Origin: Hypericum androsaemum
Taxonomy: Eukaryota > Streptophyta > Magnoliopsida > Malpighiales > Hypericaceae
DNA length: 64,000 nucleotides
Assembly (NCBI GenBank): GCA_963995505.1
Contig: OZ023190.1
Coordinates: 18,160,092 to 18,224,091 of the forward strand
Reading direction: 5' to 3'
In this document: piece by piece, positions 60,441 through 64,000 of the stretch
Layout of the letters: the number at the start of each line of letters is the position of its first letter
How positions within the stretch are numbered: the first letter of the stretch is position 1
Made by a program: the position numbers and the translations under genes
Notes under the pieces: generated by a model
What the model was told of the DNA's origin: nothing
The model's input: only the letters and a program-made list of their open reading frames with translations
The model's database searches: none

Positions 60441-61535
60441 GAATAAGAAAACTAAAGTGAGAACTTTATAACAGTTTGGGGAGCAAAGGGTAATTTTCCT
60501 TAACTAGGGTTTTTGGCCTCAAAAATCTATATAAATAGGCTGTAGGCTGTCTGTGGCCGCCCAAAACTCACATCCACGGATTTCCTTCCTCTGTGAAGGT
60601 AAGGAGCAAGATCCGGCTTGGAAGGAGGCGCCAAGAGAGGACGTGACCATCGGAGAATCGCTGGACGAGGAGGGTAAGTCACTAATCCTGTATGATTCTC
60701 GTAAACTCGATTTCAAGTGATTCCTGCTATGAGTCACGTATTTGCCTCTCAAATAAAAGGTGGAGAAGACGAATCTGTGAGAGGACGAGTCAGTTCAGAG
60801 GGAGTCTCGGACAGATCGTTGGATTAGGCTCGCCCAGATCAACGTCAGGTAAGTGGGAACTTTGTTACCTCATAGATCGAGGGGTCTAGGTCTCCTGAGA
60901 TGATTCGTATCTCAGGCTGGAATATGTATGGCTTGAGTTCGGAGTCTGGCTTAAGCCGACCCCTCCATCTAACAATAATCTGTATCGATATGTCTGATTG
61001 TTCTCGAAGTTCTAACCTGTGTGATTTGTTGGAAATCGTAATGCTTTGATAAGTCCTGATTCTGTGTGTTTTGCAAAACTCGAGTTATGATATGTTCTGT
61101 TATGCGTATGATAAGTAGTCGGTTAGGATAGTCGGTTAGGATAGTCGGTTAAGATAGTCGGTTAGGAAATACTTGTATGGATATGTATGCTTCGAAATTG
61201 AGATGTGCTTAGTTGGTTAGATAGTCGGATATGAGGTCTTTCGATATGCAAACTGAAATCGTTCTTCCTGTGTTTCGTTTAATTGGTATCATTCCACTTA
61301 CTGGGTTTATCAACTCACCCTAGCTGTATGTGTTTCAGATCGTTCAGGTGGAATCCGAGAACGGGAGTAGAGTGAGTACATGCATCATCACAGTATCGGA
61401 TTTCCAAATGTTTTTATTCGTTTTGGTTGTTTCGGATTTTGTGTTGGATAATCGTCCCATTTTGTAATAAAAGTCTGTTGCCTAACGGGGTATTTAATAC
61501 CTCGGCATTGTCGCCTCTATTTCCGGGTCGCGACA
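60436..61535 (+). repeat. 3' LTR
   Basis: 1100 bp, near-identical to 53666-54765. Differences seen: a to g near 60667, c to a near 60691, c to t near 60923, g to a near 61352, a to g near 61434 and t to c near 61524. Confidence 0.95.
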
Positions 61536-61959
61536 TATGTATTTCATAAATACATATTTATGTAATAAAAAATATTACATAAATACGTATTTATGTAATA
61601 AATATTATTTTATATAAATATGTATTTATGTAATATATTACATATTTCATAGAAATCGTATATATGTAATATATTATTTATTACAAAGTTATAAGTCAAT
61701 AGGCTCTTGTAGATTGATTGGTTAGAGTGCTTATTTAAAATTGTGGAGGTTGGGTTTTTTTTGGCAAACCAAAAACCTCTCCAGGTGGAGAGGTTTTTGG
61801 CAAAACAAAAAACACGCTGCCCGAGCAGCGATTTTGTGCGAAGGAAAAACGCTCCCTGCTGAGCGGTTTCTGGCTCGACCCCATACAAGGAAAACATCCC
61901 CTGACAACCCCATTCAGGGAATTGTCGGGGAAATTAACCCCCTTTTGGAAAATTACCCC

Positions 61960-62130
61960 TCAACTTCTTACAGGTACTGTCAAAGTAAAACAGCATATGA
62001 AAAGGGTTGAATTTGCAATGTTTGTGAATTAGCACAGGCCTAAAGAGAGAAATGTGCAATTTTTTTTCTTTTTTTTTTAAGAATGAGAATGGAAAAACCT
62101 ACTTCGACTGTTCGAGTTGATCTTGATGAA
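61960..62130. other. Right target duplication of outer element and flank
   Basis: tcaacttc (61960-61967) mirrors 52641-52648. Rest unremarkable. Confidence 0.7.
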
Positions 62131-62136
62131 CTTGGC

Positions 62137-63860
62137 TTCGGAGGGATTTTTTCTAAAATAAACAAAAAATAAAGATATATTCTCGAAATATGTAAAAGCT
62201 TAATATATTCTCAAAATATCTTAAAATTTAATTAGAAACTAAAAAAAGAAAGGAGTCCACCAATGTTTGGGTCAACTCCATCTTGCTACCTCACAATCCT
62301 TGACAGTCGAAATTAAAAAAAAATTAATAATGGAGCTCGGTTGGTAGTAAATTAATATAATATAAGACTCCATCTAATATATACCAAAATTTATTTATAA
62401 CGGATAAATTTTGCGAGACCTATGTATAAATCTCGAATGTTATGCAATTAAAAAATTAACTAATTGAGCAAGAATTTATCAACTCTTTAAATTTTTAAAA
62501 AAATTTAAAAAGGCAAGTTGAGTCGACCTATCTTTAGGTCATAACCTTCTTTACTAATATATATACATATATACACACACATATATAGATAAACACTTTT
62601 AAAAATCTATAAGATGATTATTATTTATTAGAAAATAGAGCAAACTTTCGTATATAAAAATTCTAAGTATGAACTTATATTTTCTAGGAAATCAAATTTT
62701 ACTTAAAATAAAATTTTAACAACCTAATTACAAACTATACTATTAATACTATTTACAAAATAAATTTTATTTAACTACTTTACCTTCAATCTTCCGCTTC
62801 TCTGTTTCACCTTCTCTACTTTAATACATGTATCCAGTATTATCAGGTGATAGCCAGTAAAAAAAAAAAGCTACGTTTGTTTATGTGGTTTGGATATGAC
62901 TGGACTAAATTTTTTGTCGAAGTACATGTTTGATGCAATAAATGGCTTGCACAAAGTTGAAAATTTGTCCAAACTCACCTCCATATTCTTATCCCATCTT
63001 TAACCATGGGCCAGAAAATTTTGTCCAAAGACATAATTTTTTTTCTCATATTCTTTAACCTTAGTACCTCAGTCCTTTCTCTTTTTAAATTTCTTCACCA
63101 TATTTAACCCAATTAAAAATGCTCATTTTATCTAATATGTGATTGCGTATCTGATATCTATTTTTTATTTGGAATCAAATATTTAAATATTCAAATACAA
63201 TTCAGATTTTCTAAATTTTATATTTTCAGGAACAAAAATATATAAAGATATTTTATTTGATATAAATAATTTTGGATGGTATTTCATTTGAATAAAATCA
63301 CACATAACAAATTGTTTATTAAATTAGATAATTCATATTATCCTTGTCTAATTTTTTTGGATATTATATAATTTCTTTGTCATATATGGATGCCAAAAAA
63401 ATGATTGTTCTAATATTTGAGATATAAATAATGCATTCTCTATTGTTTCTTTGACGGGTAGTTTTGTTTTTCACAAAAATTTTAGGTTGAACTATTATAT
63501 GTACCAAACAAGAATTGTACCAAATGTATTGAAGTTACCAAACACGAGACAGAACAGCTAGAACAAATAGTTCTGTCCAGTTATGTTCTATTTTTTCAAG
63601 TCTGTCTAGAAGAAGTAGCAAACGCACCTTAATATATTACAAGCTGCCCGCTTGACCAAACTTTATTTATTTTTTAAATAAATTTTGGTCAGTGAGTCGA
63701 CCCTATGTTGGGTCGACTCTTGTATATCTTTCATAAACAAATTGGTTTGTGCTGTATTTTTTTAATTTCTAATTATATTTTAACAAGAATATATTGAATT
63801 TTTACTTATTTAAGGAATATATCTATGTTCTATTTTGAAAAAAAATCCCAGCTTCGGACC
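62137..63860. mobile_element. Possible decayed long-TIR element
   Basis: The left part (62137-62250: cttcggagggattttttcta ... aatatattctc ... aatttaattagaaact) is similar in inverted orientation to 63757-63860 (tttctaattatattttaac ... gaatatattga ... atcccagcttcgg), at about 70% by eye over 110 bp. The interior is AT-rich without any domain. Flanking duplications were not found, so the call is tentative. No gene in this stretch. Confidence 0.4.
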
Positions 63861-64000
63861 CGCTTAAATATCGTGTCTGGAGATATATTTTTTCGCGACG
63901 TGTCAAAATGCCTGTGTTGCAAAAAATTTTTGCCATTGTCCTTCATCTTCTGTAGTGTCGAATATGATGGATCACCTGTTACAAAAGATGTACCAAGTGC
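63861..64000. other. Window end, unassigned
   Basis: Somewhat GC-richer sequence with no recognisable frame. Confidence 0.4.

Larger units (their letters stand above)
53661..61540 (+). mobile_element. Young Ty3/gypsy LTR retrotransposon (chromovirus-type)
   Basis: Complete structure: 5-bp duplications tatgt (53661-53665, 61536-61540), LTRs 53666-54765 and 60436-61535 (1100 bp each, TG...CA, about six differences seen by eye), a PBS to tRNA-Met just after the left LTR and a polypurine tract just before the right LTR. The interior encodes gag, protease, RT, RNase H, integrase and a chromodomain-like C-terminus in this order, so Ty3/gypsy, Tekay/Del-like. LTR divergence near 0.5% implies an insertion within roughly the last few hundred thousand years, at plant rates. 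The reading frame has four stops, so this copy is not autonomous. Confidence 0.95.
52649..61959. mobile_element. Long-TIR DNA element (MULE-like), split by a Ty3/gypsy insertion
   Basis: The left arm (52649-53041) and right arm (about 61620-61959) are inverted copies of about 330-390 bp starting ggggaattttcc / ggggtaattttcc. They share ccaaaagggggttaattt, gaatggggttgtcagg, gtcgagccagaaaccgctc and the ctattgacttataact part. Flanking tcaacttc (8 bp, or ctcaacttc 9 bp) is the target duplication. Without the nested retrotransposon it is about 1.4 kb, with no transposase: a non-autonomous element of Mutator type by TIR and duplication length. Confidence 0.85.

Overview
The window is nuclear DNA of a flowering plant, most likely a eudicot. 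Evidence: GT-AG multi-exon genes, plant-only families (RDR6, BT1, EG45-like), a U2 snRNA gene with the plant USE/TATA arrangement, a cytosolic-type tRNA-Arg, and many plant transposon classes. I cannot name the species. Genes are islands in AT-rich DNA full of transposon debris.

Layout. 1-8022: a 7.6-kb Mutator-like element (MULE; 422-8014, ~300-bp inverted repeats, 8-bp target duplication) sits in the leader of a housekeeping-type promoter. It carries a spliced MuDR transposase gene, a broken plant-mobile-domain gene on the opposite strand, and a four-exon gene whose C-terminal half resembles the HROB recombination OB-fold. 8.6-9.3 kb: a 5'-truncated LINE with target duplication. 10.3-11.3 kb (+): an Alba-family nucleic-acid-binding gene (five exons). 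11.9-14.3 kb (-): a BT1 adenine-nucleotide carrier (three exons). 15.4-19.6 kb: a hAT element, decayed repeats, a duplicated exon and an orphan first exon of an EG45-like gene. 20.2-24.3 kb (-): a complete 14-exon AFG1-like mitochondrial ATPase gene. 25.5-28.3 kb: LINE tails, a PUB-type kinase pseudogene and a U2 snRNA gene (-). 30.3-31.4 kb (-): an intronless sugar-phosphate/phosphate translocator. 33-39 kb: a hairpin Mutator-type MITE, a long-TIR element carrying captured coding-like DNA, a tRNA-Gly pseudogene, and a small hAT copy that splits a zf-GRF gene remnant. 40.2-43.5 kb (-): UAP56 DEAD-box helicase (11 coding exons, one GC-AG intron). 44.0 kb (-): tRNA-Arg(CCT). 45.7-46.3 kb: a hAT-type MITE. 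47.9-51.8 kb (+): RDR6, the RNA-dependent RNA polymerase of ta-siRNA and transposon silencing. 52.6-62.0 kb: a long-TIR DNA element into which a young Ty3/gypsy chromovirus-type retrotransposon (53666-61535, LTRs 1100 bp, about six differences) has inserted. 62.1-63.9 kb: probably another decayed long-TIR element.

The host genes serve basic functions (RNA export/splicing, snRNA, tRNA, organelle transport, mitochondrial quality control, RNA silencing) and do not form one pathway. The adjacency of BT1 and the translocator recalls neighbouring Arabidopsis genes At4g32400/At4g32390 (from memory). Most notable for follow-up: the HROB-like cargo of the MULE, the two small spliceable introns inside gag-pol of the young Ty3 element, and its four in-frame stops that all look like C-to-T changes.
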